Of a stretch of DNA of 64,000 nt, positions 33,217-42,599 are shown one piece after another; position 1 is the first letter of the stretch; each line of letters opens with the position of its first letter. The stretch is from Aliidiomarina celeris (GTDB lineage Bacteria; Pseudomonadota; Gammaproteobacteria; Enterobacterales; Alteromonadaceae), in the NCBI RefSeq assembly GCF_003316875.1, contig NZ_QMIL01000007.1:62001-126000 (forward strand), written 5' to 3'. A program made the translations under genes and the position numbers. The notes beneath the pieces were generated by a model. That model saw only the letters and a program-made list of their open reading frames with translations. It ran no database searches and was not told the DNA's origin.

Positions 33217-35454
33217 ATGCGCAAGGCAATTAAACACTTTTTTTCCTCTGCCAAAACCTTGCAATGGTTTGTTAGTTTGTTGCTGGTAGCGGGGCTTGTG
33301 GGCGAGCAAATTGGCCTTTGGCCTTCACAAGTACTGCAGCGCTTAGAATGGCTAAGCTACGACGAGCGTGTGTTATCGCGGCTCAGTTATGAGCAAGACC
33401 CGAGTGTCGTCATTGTTGATTTAGACGAGCGCAGTTTACAACAAGTGGGCCAATGGCCGTGGCCACGCGCGCAGGTGGCCACGCTGTTATTTCAACTGTT
33501 TGAAGACTACGACGTGCAACTTGTTGGCCTCGACGTTATTTTTGCAGAGCCCGAGTCTAACCTGCTGGCAACGCAATGGCAGCAGCTACGTAGCCAATTT
33601 CCGAACTTACCCGAAACCCCTAGTATTGCGAGCGGCGATCAACTGCTTGCTGAAGTATTAATGAGCTACCCTATTGTGTCTGCTTTTTTCTTTGACCAGC
33701 AGCCGCAGCAACATTCGCTGTCAAGTTCGACCGGCGCTTTGCCGCCACCACTTATGGTGAATCAACCCGCAGAGCAGTGGCAACAGGTGCCAATTCCAAC
33801 GCCCGCACGTTTCACCAGCAATAGTGACGCTGTGCAGCCCTATGTTATGGCGGGTGGCTATTTTGACAACCCTTTGGTTGATAGCGATGGCGTATTTCGT
33901 CGCGTTCCTCTTATGCAGCAATGGCAAGGTGAACTCTATGGAAGTTTACCCTTAGCCATGTTTTATACCCTGCTCGGTCAGCCTCCTATCGACATGGCTA
34001 TTTTTAGCGGTGGTGGGCAACTGCATTTAGAAGGCGTGGATGTGGGCGGCTTCTATTTCCCAACTGACCCAAACGGCGCGGTATTAGTACCCTGGTTTGG
34101 TGAGCGTAATCACTTTTCTTATATTTCAGCAGTCGACATTTTAACCGGCACGCCACCCGCCGACGCTCTCGCTGGCAAAATTGTGTTGCTCGGCACTTCA
34201 GCCCCCGGCCTGATGGATTTACGCTCAACACCGGTCGGCGGCGTTTTTCCCGGTGTTGAAATTCACGCCAGTATTCTTGCTGGCATGCTACAAATGGCTT
34301 TCAAACATGAGCCCGGCTACAGTATTGCCATTACTGTGCTTGGTCTACTAATCGCCGGCATACTTATGACGCTGTTTTTCCCAAAACTACGCGCCGCACA
34401 ACTTATTTCCATTAGTGTGGTTATTGCTGCGTTGCATATTCATCTCAATTTATATGCATGGGACAACGGCTTAGTGCTACCGCTTGCGTCTGGAATTCTC
34501 CTGCTGGTGTTCATGGCGGGTTGGCATCTCACCATGAACTTCTGGCGAGAAAGTAGCGCTAAACGCCAGGTGGCGGAACAATTTGGTCGCTACATTCCGC
34601 CCGAACTGGTGCAAGATATTGTCGCGCACCCAGAAGCGCAAGACATGCAAGGCCAGGAAAAGGAGCTCACGGTATTGTTTTCTGATATTCGTGGTTTCAC
34701 CTCTTTTTCGGAGAAAATCCCACCGGCAGAGCTCACAACGGTGATGAACCGCCTGCTTACCCCGGTAACCAAAGCTATTCATGCGCACCAAGGTACCATT
34801 GATAAATACATGGGCGACGCCGTAATGGCCTTCTGGGGTGCACCATTACCCGATCACGCACATGCGGTCCATGCGCTCAATGGCGCGCTGGCCATGCAAC
34901 AGGCCCTGAGCCGCATTAACGAAGAGTTTCAAAGCGAAGGGAAACAAGCTATTGCCATGGGCATTGGTGTGCATTCTGGAGTTATGAACGTAGGAAACAT
35001 GGGGTCTGAGTTCCGCATGGCTTACACCGTATTAGGCGACAACGTAAACTTAGGCTCGCGGCTTGAAGGGCTGACAAAAAACTACGGGGTAAAAATTCTT
35101 TTTAGTGAGAACACGCTAGCGCAAATTCAGCAACTCGCGCCGGAACAATTTATTTATCGCAAAATCGACCGTGTGCGGGTGAAAGGGCGCACTACACCGC
35201 TCACCATCTTCGAGTTAATGAACAGCAGTGAGCATGCAAGCGCACAAGAAAAGGCTCAATGCGCTCGCTTCGAAAAAGCTCTCAGCAGCTATGAGGACAG
35301 CAATTTCAACGCCGCGCTCGAACAATTTCAAGCCCACCTTACAGAATGGCCGAACGATCCTGTGGCACAACTGTATTGTGGCCGCTGCGAGAATTACATC
35401 GACTCACCACCACCTACCGACTGGGACGGGGTGTTCACGCACAAAGAAAAATAA
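33217..35454 (+). CDS. CHASE2-domain class III adenylyl cyclase
   Basis: A 745-residue membrane cyclase. A first membrane helix (LQWFVSLLLVAGLVGEQIGL) is followed by an extracytoplasmic CHASE2 sensor domain (about residues 35-370), including DERSLQQVGQWPWPR and GVFPGVEIHASILAGML. Three or so membrane helices come next, then the catalytic domain. Motifs are LTVLFSDIRGFTSFSEK with the metal Asp, TIDKYMGDAVMAFWGAP with the ATP-selecting Lys, and MAYTVLGDNVNLGSRLEG with Thr at the second selector position. The Lys/Thr pair is typical of class IIIb adenylyl rather than guanylyl cyclases. A short C-terminal TPR-like tail follows. It ends one base from the convergent DUF3429 gene. Confidence 0.87.
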   Translation: MRKAIKHFFSSAKTLQWFVSLLLVAGLVGEQIGLWPSQVLQRLEWLSYDERVLSRLSYEQDPSVVIVDLDERSLQQVGQWPWPRAQVATLLFQLFEDYDVQLVGLDVIFAEPESNLLATQWQQLRSQFPNLPETPSIASGDQLLAEVLMSYPIVSAFFFDQQPQQHSLSSSTGALPPPLMVNQPAEQWQQVPIPTPARFTSNSDAVQPYVMAGGYFDNPLVDSDGVFRRVPLMQQWQGELYGSLPLAMFYTLLGQPPIDMAIFSGGGQLHLEGVDVGGFYFPTDPNGAVLVPWFGERNHFSYISAVDILTGTPPADALAGKIVLLGTSAPGLMDLRSTPVGGVFPGVEIHASILAGMLQMAFKHEPGYSIAITVLGLLIAGILMTLFFPKLRAAQLISISVVIAALHIHLNLYAWDNGLVLPLASGILLLVFMAGWHLTMNFWRESSAKRQVAEQFGRYIPPELVQDIVAHPEAQDMQGQEKELTVLFSDIRGFTSFSEKIPPAELTTVMNRLLTPVTKAIHAHQGTIDKYMGDAVMAFWGAPLPDHAHAVHALNGALAMQQALSRINEEFQSEGKQAIAMGIGVHSGVMNVGNMGSEFRMAYTVLGDNVNLGSRLEGLTKNYGVKILFSENTLAQIQQLAPEQFIYRKIDRVRVKGRTTPLTIFELMNSSEHASAQEKAQCARFEKALSSYEDSNFNAALEQFQAHLTEWPNDPVAQLYCGRCENYIDSPPPTDWDGVFTHKEK

Positions 35455-35455
35455 T

Positions 35456-35905
35456 TTAGCTTGCCGGCAGGGTTCTCAGGGCAGTGATAACCACCGTAAA
35501 CCAAATAAAATGGCTGCCAGCCACAACAAAAGTAATGGGCTTGCGCAAACGCTCATACCATGGCTCTGGCACTTTGCTAAGGTCGTAATTAAGCCACAAT
35601 AAATATGCGGCCGCTAAAACCACCAAGGCGTAAAGTTCGGGCAATAGAGCAACCGCTATCCATCCCACTAACGAAGGCAGCATACACAATAACAACGCCC
35701 GCTCTGGTTGGTCTAATTTTCTAGCCATAACCAGCCCCCAATGAATGCCTCCAAGGAAAGACAAAATAACAGCACTGTAAACAAGAAAGATGGGCAACAA
35801 CAGTTCGCTCCATAAGCCAACAGCACCAAGCACTGCGCTCCCCATAAACGGAATTAAGCCAGCCCACGCTAACCGGTTTGCTCGAATTTCCAATGCTGCA
35901 TTCAT
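35456..35905 (-). CDS. DUF3429 family membrane protein
   Basis: A 149-residue protein with about five hydrophobic segments, including LSFLGGIHWGLVMA and YLLWLNYDLSKVPEPWYERLR, which characterise DUF3429. Its function is unknown. It lies 23 bases downstream of the Ca/Na exchanger gene on the same strand and probably belongs to that operon. Confidence 0.85.
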   Translation of the reverse strand: MNAALEIRANRLAWAGLIPFMGSAVLGAVGLWSELLLPIFLVYSAVILSFLGGIHWGLVMARKLDQPERALLLCMLPSLVGWIAVALLPELYALVVLAAAYLLWLNYDLSKVPEPWYERLRKPITFVVAGSHFIWFTVVITALRTLPAS

Positions 35906-35928
35906 GTTGCGTTACCTACCTTGTCTTA

Positions 35929-36909
35929 TTAACGAATAACGGTCCACACCAAATAACTGACATAAGCCACATAGATACCTACAAAAGTAACGCCCTCGAG
36001 CCGATTTATTCGCCCCGGCCGCTTTGGCGACCAACTTTTCGGCCGCCACGCAAATGCGGCAAGCAGCAGCGTGAGTACCAGCATGAGCACCCAGTCTCGT
36101 GTCAGTACTTCCGCCGCTACCGAAATAGGGTGAATGGCACCAGCAATACCCACCACTGCAAGCGTATTGAAGAGATTCGAGCCAATGAGGTTACCGAGCG
36201 CTAAGTCATGCTGTTGCCGGCGAATAGCCACAATTGCGGCGGCTAACTCAGGTAACGACGTGCCAAGCGCCACAATAGTTAAACCAATAATTAGTTCGTC
36301 TACGCCCAGTGATACCGCTATTTCAACAGCGCCCCACACCAACAACCGCGAGCTCAGAATTAACAAAATAAGCCCTGCTACAAGCCATAGCACCGACTTC
36401 TTTAAGGAAATATTTTCTTCAATAAGGTCGTCTTCGGCACTTTTACCAATAAGTTCATTCGGATCAGCTTGTTGGCGCACGGTCCAGAGCATTACGGCCA
36501 CAAATAAAACCAGCAGAACAGCTGCGTCTACACGCGATATTTCACCGTCTATAATTTGGTAACCTGCCAACAAAGTTACCGCCAGCAACATAGGAATTTC
36601 TCGGCGTAACACACTGCTTTGCACAGTCATTGGCAGCAGTGCGGCACTTACCCCTAAAACCAACGCTATATTGGTAATGTTTGACCCAAACGCATTACCT
36701 AAAGCTAAGCCAGGGCTGCCTTCGAGTGCCGCAAAGGCCGACACCACCATTTCAGGCGCCGAAGTACCGAAGCCTATGACCAGCATACCGATCACCAATG
36801 GCGGCACCCCCAAGAGCTTCGACGTATTAGCGGCGCCGTCGATAAATTTATCGGCACTCCACACCAGAACCACTAGCCCAATAATAAGTGCCAAAATAGG
36901 CATTAGCAT
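35929..36909 (-). CDS. Calcium/sodium antiporter, CaCA family (YrbG-like)
   Basis: A 326-residue inner-membrane exchanger built of two inverted repeats. The alpha-repeat motifs are GFGTSAPEMVVSAFAAL with GNAFGSNITNIALVLG in the first half, and VALGTSLPELAAAIVAI with GNLIGSNLFNTLAVVG in the second. This is the classic signature of K+-dependent Na+/Ca2+ exchanger relatives such as YrbG. AGGA precedes the ATG at 36909. It starts nine bases after the LysR gene on the same strand, so the regulator and transporter are likely co-transcribed. Confidence 0.93.
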   Translation of the reverse strand: MLMPILALIIGLVVLVWSADKFIDGAANTSKLLGVPPLVIGMLVIGFGTSAPEMVVSAFAALEGSPGLALGNAFGSNITNIALVLGVSAALLPMTVQSSVLRREIPMLLAVTLLAGYQIIDGEISRVDAAVLLVLFVAVMLWTVRQQADPNELIGKSAEDDLIEENISLKKSVLWLVAGLILLILSSRLLVWGAVEIAVSLGVDELIIGLTIVALGTSLPELAAAIVAIRRQQHDLALGNLIGSNLFNTLAVVGIAGAIHPISVAAEVLTRDWVLMLVLTLLLAAFAWRPKSWSPKRPGRINRLEGVTFVGIYVAYVSYLVWTVIR

Positions 36910-36918
36910 AAATCTGTC

Positions 36919-37824
36919 CTAATCAATTGTTTTTGTAAGTTGCTCGCGCACCCACTGCATGCGAGGGTCGTTATGATACCTTTCGTGCCAGTATAAATAA
37001 AAGCTAACTTTTGGTGCACTGAAACATTCTGGCAATGGCCGAATACACAGTTTTCGACCTTCTTGAATGCGCTCTGCTAGTCGTTTCGGTAGCGTAAACA
37101 ACAAATCTGAATGCTCGCAAAAGTCGGCCACCGACATAAAGCCAGCAAGTCGAACTGCTACCTCGCGCTGTAAGTGATGCTCTGCTAATACCGCGTCCAT
37201 GGTTGCCGGGCCTTTGCCGGTAATCGATACAATTCCATGCATGGCGGCCGCATACCCTTCTGCTGTCATGGGTTCATGGGCCAGTGGATGCTGCTCCGAC
37301 ATTAAACACACCATGGGCATTTCGTCGAGCAACTTACGGTGTAAACTGCTCTGCGCGCGCACTGGCGCTAAACCACTCAAGCTAAAATGCACCTCATTGC
37401 GCTCCAGCATGGGAAAGCTGTCTTCTTGCTGCCTTACGGTTTCTAACTTGATAAAAGGCGCTTGTTTGCGAATACGCCGAAACAAGGTTGGCAGGTAAAT
37501 ACCGAGCTCTAAATCTAAGCCCGTAATTTTGAGAGTGAACTGATCGCGACTCGGCTCGAACTGAGGCGGCTCTATTAAATGCTCGAGCGCCTGAATAATT
37601 CGCGCTAACTCTGGTGCCATTTGCTGCGCTCGGGCACTGAGGTCGTAGCCACCACTCACCCGCACTAAAATGGGGTCTGATAACGCCTTGCGAAGGCGTT
37701 GTAAGGCGCGGCTCATTGCCGGCTGGCTCATTGCCAAAGCGCTGGCCGCGCGAGACACATGGCGCTCGTTGATCAGCTCTTGCAATACCAATAATAAGTT
37801 TAAATCGAGTTGCTTTAATTCCAC
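36919..37824 (-). CDS. LysR family transcriptional regulator
   Basis: A 301-residue regulator. The N-terminal winged helix-turn-helix (about residues 8-66) contains LNLLLVLQELINERHVSRAA and MSQPAMSRALQRLRKAL. A substrate-binding-like effector domain follows. It is divergent from yceI across 111 bases containing a 37-bp dyad that is a good candidate for its operator. It lies immediately upstream of the Ca/Na exchanger and DUF3429 genes, which could be its targets. The effector is unknown. Confidence 0.92.
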   Translation of the reverse strand: MELKQLDLNLLLVLQELINERHVSRAASALAMSQPAMSRALQRLRKALSDPILVRVSGGYDLSARAQQMAPELARIIQALEHLIEPPQFEPSRDQFTLKITGLDLELGIYLPTLFRRIRKQAPFIKLETVRQQEDSFPMLERNEVHFSLSGLAPVRAQSSLHRKLLDEMPMVCLMSEQHPLAHEPMTAEGYAAAMHGIVSITGKGPATMDAVLAEHHLQREVAVRLAGFMSVADFCEHSDLLFTLPKRLAERIQEGRKLCIRPLPECFSAPKVSFYLYWHERYHNDPRMQWVREQLTKTID

Positions 37825-37837
37825 AGCCTGCTCACCT

Positions 37838-37874
37838 ATGCAAATAAGATATACATAGTATACAAGATATGCAT
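37838..37874. promoter_or_regulatory. Co-centred dyad operator between the LysR gene and yceI
   Basis: Two inverted repeats share one centre (37856). The inner repeat is TATAC-ATA-GTATA (37850-37862) and the outer arms are ATGCA (37838) and TGCAT (37874). With one mismatch allowed the outer arms extend as ATGCAAAT/ATATGCAT. This fits a LysR-type binding site controlling both divergent transcripts. Confidence 0.65.
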
Positions 37875-37935
37875 TGGACGCATAGCTCTTTAAACTCTAA
37901 ACTGCCAGCGTTAACTTTTATCAAGGAGTAAGCAC

Positions 37936-38526
37936 ATGAACTTCACCAAATCATTAAGTGCCGTTGCACTCGCGGCTAGTTTAACTTCAGTTGCACTGCT
38001 CCCTCAGGCGCAGGCGGCAGATTATGTAATCGATACCGACGGCGCGCACGCGTCTATTAACTTCACAATTAGCCACTTGGGCTACAGCTATGTGGTGGGC
38101 CGTTTTAACGAATTTACCGGCACCTTTAGCTACGACGCCAACAACCCGAGCAGTAATAAAATTGAAGTTACTGTAGACACTGCGTCTATCGACTCGAACC
38201 ATACTGACCGCGACAACCATGTGCGCAGCAGTGATTATTTAGACGTGAACAAATTTCCTGAAGCCAGCTTTGTGAGTACTCGCTACCAAGATAATGGGGA
38301 CGGAACCGGTGTTATGTACGGTAACCTCACGCTGTTTGGCAGCACCAACGAAATTGCAATTAACGTAACGGTTGTAGGCGAAGGTGAAGACCCATGGGGC
38401 GGCTACCGCGCTGGTTTCGCTGGTACTGCCGAGTTAAATCTGCCAGACTTTGGCATGAACTTTAATCTCGGTCCTGCGGCAGAAACCGTGTACATGGACC
38501 TTCATGTAGAAGGTATTCGTCAGTAA
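37936..38526 (+). CDS. yceI: YceI family periplasmic protein
   Basis: A 196-residue protein with a signal peptide (cleavage after QAQA near residue 27). The mature part is a YceI lipocalin-like barrel: YVIDTDGAHASINFTISHLG, GRFNEFTGTFSYD, DNHVRSSDYLDVNKFPEASF and GTAELNLPDFGMNF. Relatives bind isoprenoid lipids such as polyprenols or quinones and are often base- or stress-induced. AAGGAG precedes the ATG. It is divergent from the LysR gene, and a GNAT gene follows after two bases. Confidence 0.93.
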   Translation: MNFTKSLSAVALAASLTSVALLPQAQAADYVIDTDGAHASINFTISHLGYSYVVGRFNEFTGTFSYDANNPSSNKIEVTVDTASIDSNHTDRDNHVRSSDYLDVNKFPEASFVSTRYQDNGDGTGVMYGNLTLFGSTNEIAINVTVVGEGEDPWGGYRAGFAGTAELNLPDFGMNFNLGPAAETVYMDLHVEGIRQ

Positions 38527-38528
38527 CT

Positions 38529-38987
38529 ATGATGATTCGTAGCGCGGCGCCGGCCGATATGCCGGCGCTTTTTGATCTTGAAGCACAAACCTACGGTAGC
38601 GAAGCCTACCCTAGCCTTTTCCTCCACCAAGCCCTGTTGCAATGGCCTGATTTACTTTATGTAGCCTGCAATGAGCAAAACGAAATCTTAGGGTACGCGC
38701 TCTTTGCGCCGGCCGCACCGAAGGTAAACACTCCCAACTCCGCTTGGCTAATGTCGCTGCTGGTAAGCCCGCAAGCGCGTGGGCAAGGCGTGGGTAAAGC
38801 ACTTACCACGTTTGGTTTACAACACTTAGTAGAGCAAGGCATTGTACAGTGCATGCTCACTGTTGCTCCCGACAATGCCAGCGCCATTCAGCTTTATCAA
38901 AAGCTAGGATTCAATACCGAAGTAACCATAGCGCATGCACTTGGGCACAATGAGCACCGTTTGTTGCTCAAGTGGCAACACGCATAA
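38529..38987 (+). CDS. GNAT family N-acetyltransferase
   Basis: A 152-residue acyltransferase of the RimI-like GNAT type. The N-terminus is MIRSAAPADMPALFDLE. The acetyl-CoA pyrophosphate loop is ARGQGVGKAL (R/Q-x-x-G-x-G/A), followed by TVAPDNASAIQLYQKLGF, the usual RimI-like alpha4 segment. It starts two bases after yceI at either ATG 38529 or 38532 and is probably co-expressed with it. The acceptor is unknown; ribosomal protein S18 is not implied because the context differs. Confidence 0.85.
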   Translation: MMIRSAAPADMPALFDLEAQTYGSEAYPSLFLHQALLQWPDLLYVACNEQNEILGYALFAPAAPKVNTPNSAWLMSLLVSPQARGQGVGKALTTFGLQHLVEQGIVQCMLTVAPDNASAIQLYQKLGFNTEVTIAHALGHNEHRLLLKWQHA

Positions 38988-39084
38988 TTTGCGCCATTCC
39001 ATAGCCGGCGAAGGTGAAAGTAGTTACTATTTGCGGAACCGATAAATAAAGTGAATTAATCATCTAGCTAGAGGACCCGCCAGA

Positions 39085-40377
39085 ATGGAAGATGTTTGGC
39101 AACAGCGACGTTCCAATGACGCTCCCGCGCGCCCCGGCGACCGCAGAAATCCATGGCAACGCGACCGCGCTCGTATTCTTCACTCCGCCGCGTTCCGGCG
39201 CTTACAGTCGAAAACACAAATAATGAACGTGGGCGAAAACGACTTTTATCGAACGCGCCTCACCCATTCTCTGGAGGCGGCTCAAATTGGCGCCTCTTTA
39301 ATTAACCAAATTGCTTTTACGGGCTCGGAACAGGCAAAGCTATTGCTGCCCGACAATAACTTAATGGAAGCCCTGTGCCTTGCTCACGACATTGGTCACC
39401 CCCCTTTTGGCCACGGCGGCGAAACCGCTTTAAATTACAAAATGCTGCAGTCGGGAGGCTTTGAAGGCAACGGCCAAACTTTTCGTATTGTCGGTAGGCT
39501 CGAGAGTTATCATGCTCACCATGGTATGGACTTAACCCGCCGCACCTTACTCGGCCTGCTTAAATATCCGGTACTTATGCCCGAACTCCCAGCGCTCAAT
39601 ACCCAAGCAAATCCGACAAGCTTGGCACAATGGAAGCCGGCCAAGGCACTGTATAAAGCCGACGAAGAAATTTTAGACTGGGTATTAGCCCCCTTGTCTG
39701 CAGCTGATCGGCGCTTGTTTCAGCAGGTTGAAACTTTGCATGCATCGCCTTACCAACGCTCGCTGCATAAAGCCTTCGACGCCTCCATGATGGAACTCGC
39801 AGACGACATCGCCTACGGGGTGCATGACTTAGAAGACGCGGTAGTAACCGGAACGCTTTCTGCAAAAGACTGGCATAGCTTTATGGACTCGCGGCTTGCA
39901 GAGCTACCCAAGCCGTTACAGCAATTAATGGAAAAGCTCGTTCAACAGCTTTTTTCCAATGAACACCATCTAAGAAAAAATGCCATTGGCGCACTAGTGA
40001 ATATTTTTGTTACCGCAGTTGCCGTACAAGAAGTACTACCCGCCGCAGAAGAGCCATTAATTCGGTTTAATGCGGTGTTACCAGAGGGTGAGCGCCAACT
40101 ACTTAATGCGCTTAAATCGGTGGTTTTTGAGCACGTTATTAATACCCCAGAAATTCAGCAGCTTCGTTATCGCAGCCAAAATATGCTGTTGCAGCTGTTT
40201 AGTGCCTTTCATGCTGAGCCCACTCGTTTATTACCGAAAAACTCGCGGGCACGCTGGGAAGCTGCATTCACGGCTGAAGGGCAAGCCGGTGCCGACCGCG
40301 CTTTATGCGACTATATTGCAGGCATGACCGACGACTACGCCGGCCACATGTACCGGCGTATGTTTGGAACGTTATAA
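39085..40377 (+). CDS. dGTPase-family HD triphosphohydrolase (anti-phage deoxyguanosine triphosphatase type)
   Basis: A 430-residue HD-domain enzyme expected to remove triphosphate from dGTP or other dNTPs. Signatures are RDRARILHSAAFRRLQSKTQ, FYRTRLTHSLEAAQIG with the first metal His, the HD motif in CLAHDIGHPPFGHGGE, GFEGNGQTFRI, and the later Asp in LADDIAYGVHDLEDAV. It resembles the group of marine gammaproteobacterial dGTPases, some of which deplete dNTPs to block phage replication. Whether this one is defensive or a housekeeping nucleotide-pool enzyme cannot be read from sequence. AGAGGA precedes the ATG. Confidence 0.88.
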   Translation: MEDVWQQRRSNDAPARPGDRRNPWQRDRARILHSAAFRRLQSKTQIMNVGENDFYRTRLTHSLEAAQIGASLINQIAFTGSEQAKLLLPDNNLMEALCLAHDIGHPPFGHGGETALNYKMLQSGGFEGNGQTFRIVGRLESYHAHHGMDLTRRTLLGLLKYPVLMPELPALNTQANPTSLAQWKPAKALYKADEEILDWVLAPLSAADRRLFQQVETLHASPYQRSLHKAFDASMMELADDIAYGVHDLEDAVVTGTLSAKDWHSFMDSRLAELPKPLQQLMEKLVQQLFSNEHHLRKNAIGALVNIFVTAVAVQEVLPAAEEPLIRFNAVLPEGERQLLNALKSVVFEHVINTPEIQQLRYRSQNMLLQLFSAFHAEPTRLLPKNSRARWEAAFTAEGQAGADRALCDYIAGMTDDYAGHMYRRMFGTL

Positions 40378-40386
40378 GCAAAAGAA

Positions 40387-41076
40387 TTAGAACAGGGCAA
40401 TTTCTTCCACTGTAAGCTCGCGGGCTTCGCCGGGCGCTAGGCTTGGATCAAGCTGCAAAGCGCCAACTTGCTCGCGGTGTAGCGCTACAACTTTATTGCC
40501 CACAGCAGCAAACATGCGGCGCACTTGGTGATAGCGCCCCTCATGTAGCGTTACTAAGGCTTCGCGTTCAGAAATAATTTCAAGCTTCGCCGGTTGCGTG
40601 AGTTCCACCTCGCCACGCAATTTAATACCCTGAGCAAACGCATTCACGTTTTCCGGCTGCAAGGGGTCGGCCAGCTCTGCACGATAAACTTTCGGGCACT
40701 TGCGTTTGGGTGACGTAATGCGGTGCGACCACTGGCCGTCGTTGGTAATCAGTAATAAGCCTGTTGTATCTACGTCTAAGCGCCCTACCGTATGCAACTT
40801 GTCCGGATTCGGCACGTCCAAATAAGCAAAAATCGTTAGATGATGCGGGTCGTCGTTCGAGCAAACACAGTCTAACGGCTTGTGCATCATCATATAGGTG
40901 GGGCCTTGCAGTTTCAGTGTGGCACCGTTAAACATCACCTCCGACGCAGTATCGACTTGTACCACGCCCTTCTTCACCACTTCGCCATTTAAAGTAACGT
41001 CGCCCCGATGCAACGCCTTCGTGGCTTCCTTTCGGCTCATGCCGGTTGATTCAGCTAAAAATCGGTCTAAACGCAT
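40387..41076 (-). CDS. rsuA: 16S rRNA pseudouridine(516) synthase RsuA
   Basis: This enzyme isomerises U516 of 16S rRNA to pseudouridine. An N-terminal S4 RNA-binding domain (MRLDRFLAESTGMSRKEATK) is followed by the RsuA-type catalytic domain with the Asp motif GRLDVDTTGLLLITNDGQW and the later EGRYHQVRRMFAAVGNKV. The close match to E. coli RsuA (MHKPLDCVCSNDD, SHRITSPKRKC) separates it from RluB, E and F. The start is placed at ATG 41076, the conserved MRLD start, not at 41088. It is divergent from the first photolyase gene by 53 bases. Confidence 0.92.
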   Translation of the reverse strand: MRLDRFLAESTGMSRKEATKALHRGDVTLNGEVVKKGVVQVDTASEVMFNGATLKLQGPTYMMMHKPLDCVCSNDDPHHLTIFAYLDVPNPDKLHTVGRLDVDTTGLLLITNDGQWSHRITSPKRKCPKVYRAELADPLQPENVNAFAQGIKLRGEVELTQPAKLEIISEREALVTLHEGRYHQVRRMFAAVGNKVVALHREQVGALQLDPSLAPGEARELTVEEIALF

Positions 41077-41118
41077 AACAAGCCACACACCTTAAAATCT
41101 AATTTCAATACTGCGGCG

Positions 41119-41124
41119 TATAAT
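41119..41124 (+). promoter_or_regulatory. TATAAT five bases before the first photolyase start codon
   Basis: A perfect TATAAT ends six bases upstream of the ATG at 41130. If it is the -10, transcription would begin at or near the A of the ATG, giving a leaderless mRNA. No Shine-Dalgarno and no clear -35 are seen. Confidence 0.35.
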
Positions 41125-41129
41125 ACACC

Positions 41130-42599
41130 ATGATTGATGTGTTGTGGTTTAAACGTGATCTGCGCTTGCATGATCACGTTCCTTTTTTTCAAGCCTGCAA
41201 AAGCGAGAGGCCGGTCCTTTTGCTTGCCATTTTTGAGCCCATGCTTGATCAGGACAAACACTACGGCGAACACCACTGGCGTTTTTGGTATCAAAGCATT
41301 TGCCAGCTTAATCAACAACTGCAACGCCATACAAACAATCAGAGCCAAGTCTATATTGCCCAGGGTGAAGCCCTTGACGTACTGAACCAGATTCATCAGA
41401 AGCTCAGAATCTGGCGCATATTGAGCCATGAAGAAATTGGTTTAAACAATACCTTTCAGCGCGACCTTGCCGTTCAACGTTGGTGTAGTGCGCAGGGTAT
41501 TCAGTGGTTAGAACAGCCTTCGAACGGCGTTATTCGCGCTTTAAAACAACGCCAAGGTTGGAACCAAGCGTGGTACAAGACCATGCATGAACCTATGCTT
41601 GCCCCAGACTTCTCTGCCCTACGCACGCTAACACCAACCGAGGTTAACGCTGCCGTCAAACCCTTTAATCTTCCGAAGGCGTGGACTCAGCATCAAAATC
41701 GTTATCAACATGGCGGTGAGCTCTCGGCGCACAAATGGATGCAGGACTTCTTTCAAGGTCGAGGTAAACGCTACCACGTCGACATTTCGAAACCCCAAGC
41801 AAGCCGAACCAGTTGTTCGCGACTGTCTGCGTATCTTGCCTTTGGCAATCTCAGCATTCGGCAAGTGTATCAGCGCTGCCTCCAACAGAAATCACAAAGC
41901 GGCTGGAAGCGCCCCATGCAAGCACTCATGTCGAGGCTACGTTGGCATTGTCATTTTATTCAAAAGTTTGAGAGCCAAACGGAAATGGAGTTTCGGTGCT
42001 TGAATCCCGCCTATGAAGGGCTGACGCGCACGGGCAACCTCGACCATTTAACTGCTTGGCAGCGGGGTAAAACTGGCTACCCACTGGTAGACGCTTGCAT
42101 GCGCGCTTTACAGCAAACTGGCTATATTAATTTTCGTATGCGCTCCATGCTGGTCAGCTTTTTGACCCATCACTTGTGGCTAGATTGGCGAGTGGGTGCC
42201 GCACACCTAGCTCGCCTCTTTCTTGATTTTGAACCCGGCATTCACTACCCACAGTTTCAAATGCAAGCCGGGGTAACCAGCATCAATACCATTCGCATTT
42301 ATAACCCCGTAAAGCAATCTGAAGAGCACGATCCAGAGGGCGAATTTATTCGCAACTGGGTGCCAGAGCTCCACGCAGTGCCCATTGAATACATTCACCA
42401 ACCTTGGACCATGCCGCCATTGCTGCAACTGGAAATAGACTGTGTGATTGGTAAAGACTACCCTGCTCCTATCGTAAACCTCACTGCGAGTGGCAAACGC
42501 GCGCGGGATTTACTCTGGGGTTGGAAAAAGCTGCCAGAGGTAAAACAACATCAAGCGAGCATACTGGCTCGTCATGTAGAGCGAGATAGCGAGGAGTGA
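41130..42599 (+). CDS. Photolyase/cryptochrome family flavoprotein (class I CPD photolyase-related)
   Basis: A 489-residue DNA photolyase or cryptochrome relative. The N-terminal Rossmann domain opens [17 protein letters not shown]. The FAD-binding helical domain includes [72 protein letters not shown] and [20 protein letters not shown]. These last motifs fit a branch related to class I photolyases but distinct from DASH. Light-driven repair of UV lesions is likely. The stop codon sits exactly where a tnpB element begins, so the original C-terminus may have been altered. ATG at 41130 has no Shine-Dalgarno. Confidence 0.87.
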   Translation: MIDVLWFKRDLRLHDHVPFFQACKSERPVLLLAIFEPMLDQDKHYGEHHWRFWYQSICQLNQQLQRHTNNQSQVYIAQGEALDVLNQIHQKLRIWRILSHEEIGLNNTFQRDLAVQRWCSAQGIQWLEQPSNGVIRALKQRQGWNQAWYKTMHEPMLAPDFSALRTLTPTEVNAAVKPFNLPKAWTQHQNRYQHGGELSAHKWMQDFFQGRGKRYHVDISKPQASRTSCSRLSAYLAFGNLSIRQVYQRCLQQKSQSGWKRPMQALMSRLRWHCHFIQKFESQTEMEFRCLNPAYEGLTRTGNLDHLTAWQRGKTGYPLVDACMRALQQTGYINFRMRSMLVSFLTHHLWLDWRVGAAHLARLFLDFEPGIHYPQFQMQAGVTSINTIRIYNPVKQSEEHDPEGEFIRNWVPELHAVPIEYIHQPWTMPPLLQLEIDCVIGKDYPAPIVNLTASGKRARDLLWGWKKLPEVKQHQASILARHVERDSEE

